Origin: Shinella sp.
GTDB lineage: Bacteria > Pseudomonadota > Alphaproteobacteria > Rhizobiales > Rhizobiaceae
Length of the DNA: 5,295 bases
Assembly (NCBI GenBank): GCA_003248775.1
Contig: QFQX01000098.1
Span: 1 to 5,295, forward strand
Direction of reading: 5' to 3'
Below are positions 5,195 to 5,295 of the stretch, one piece after another. Position 1 is the stretch's first letter. The number at the start of each line of letters is the position of its first letter. The notes under the pieces were generated by a model, which was not told the DNA's origin, searched no databases, and worked only from the letters and a program-made list of their open reading frames with translations. Both the position numbers and the translations under genes were made by a program.

Positions 5195-5295
5195 TCAAGC
5201 GGGTTTTGGCGTCCATTTTTGCTGTTTACGCAGGAGTGCGTTTGCAAGGACAACGAGCTTTCGCATGATAGCGGTGATGGCGACTTTAGGCGGTT
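5195..5295 (-). CDS. IS110-family transposase, C-terminal end, partial
   Basis: In the minus frame ending with TGA at 5195-5197, the last 32 residues read PPKVAITAIMRKLVVLANAL and then LRKQQKWTPKPA. The pattern K-x-A-hydrophobic-A-x-MRKL-x3-NALL with a terminal K/P-W motif is the conserved C-terminus of IS110 (IS116/IS110/IS902) transposases, DEDD/RuvC-like enzymes with a serine-containing C-terminal domain. The catalytic parts lie beyond the right edge, so it cannot be told whether the copy is intact. The frame is short here and easily missed. It converges with DUF1491; the stop codons are 55 bases apart, so the right boundary of the element must lie within 5140-5194. Confidence 0.82.
   Translation of the reverse strand, partial: PPKVAITAIMRKLVVLANALLRKQQKWTPKPA

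Larger units (their letters stand above)
5140..5295. mobile_element. Edge of an IS110-family insertion sequence
   Basis: The transposase tail fixes an insertion sequence entering from the right. Its exact end is not visible: IS110-family elements usually lack long terminal inverted repeats and make few or no target duplications, so the end has to be placed by comparison with an empty site. If the element belongs to the main IS110 group, its bridge RNA would be coded near the transposase start, outside this window. Confidence 0.6.

Noticed and set aside
4813..5253. Minus-strand open frame of 146 codons over DUF1491 and the IS edge
   Set aside because: It is antisense to DUF1491 and in a different frame from the IS110 transposase tail, which accounts for this strand at 5195-5295.

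Overview
The window suggests the chromosome of a GC-rich alphaproteobacterium, most likely a member of the Rhizobiaceae (Rhizobium/Agrobacterium/Ensifer/Shinella-like). The evidence is the gene content (ETF-ubiquinone oxidoreductase, DUF1491 family protein, TadG-type protein with an LGNFGM membrane-anchor motif) and a 108-bp intergenic repeat with two palindromes that looks like the rhizobial RIME family. No gene cluster for a new defence or biosynthetic system is visible. The window is mostly chromosomal housekeeping and accessory single genes, plus intergenic repeats and the edge of an insertion sequence.

Layout. 1-790 (minus): N-terminal half of electron transfer flavoprotein-ubiquinone oxidoreductase, cut by the window edge, probably starting at a TTG with a strong ribosome binding site. 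791-1157: divergent intergenic region holding a candidate promoter with an overlapping 14-bp palindrome, and a GC-rich palindromic repeat at 984-1031. 1158-1790 (plus): TetR-family regulator. 1800-2231 (plus): small membrane-anchored hypothetical protein, probably in one transcript with the regulator. 2301-2780 (minus): VOC/PhnB-like protein. 2829-3029 (minus): 66-residue unknown protein with a textbook ribosome binding site, possibly cotranscribed with the VOC gene. 3145-3175: terminator-like hairpin. 3210-4466 (minus): TadG-like, membrane-anchored secreted protein with a repetitive, probably beta-solenoid ectodomain. 4586-4693: 108-bp RIME-like repeat with 15-bp terminal inverted repeats. 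4786-5139 (plus): DUF1491 protein. 5195-5295 (minus): last 32 residues of an IS110-family transposase, cut by the right window edge.

How the genes work together. ETF-QO passes electrons from flavoprotein dehydrogenases (through ETF) to the quinone pool. The divergent TetR protein has a C-terminal region of the sort seen in regulators of acyl-CoA metabolism, so it could control the ETF-QO promoter; this is inference. The TadG-like gene stands alone, without other tad/cpa pilus genes in view. The remaining genes show no evident shared pathway. The right edge is a recent-looking mobile element next to DUF1491.
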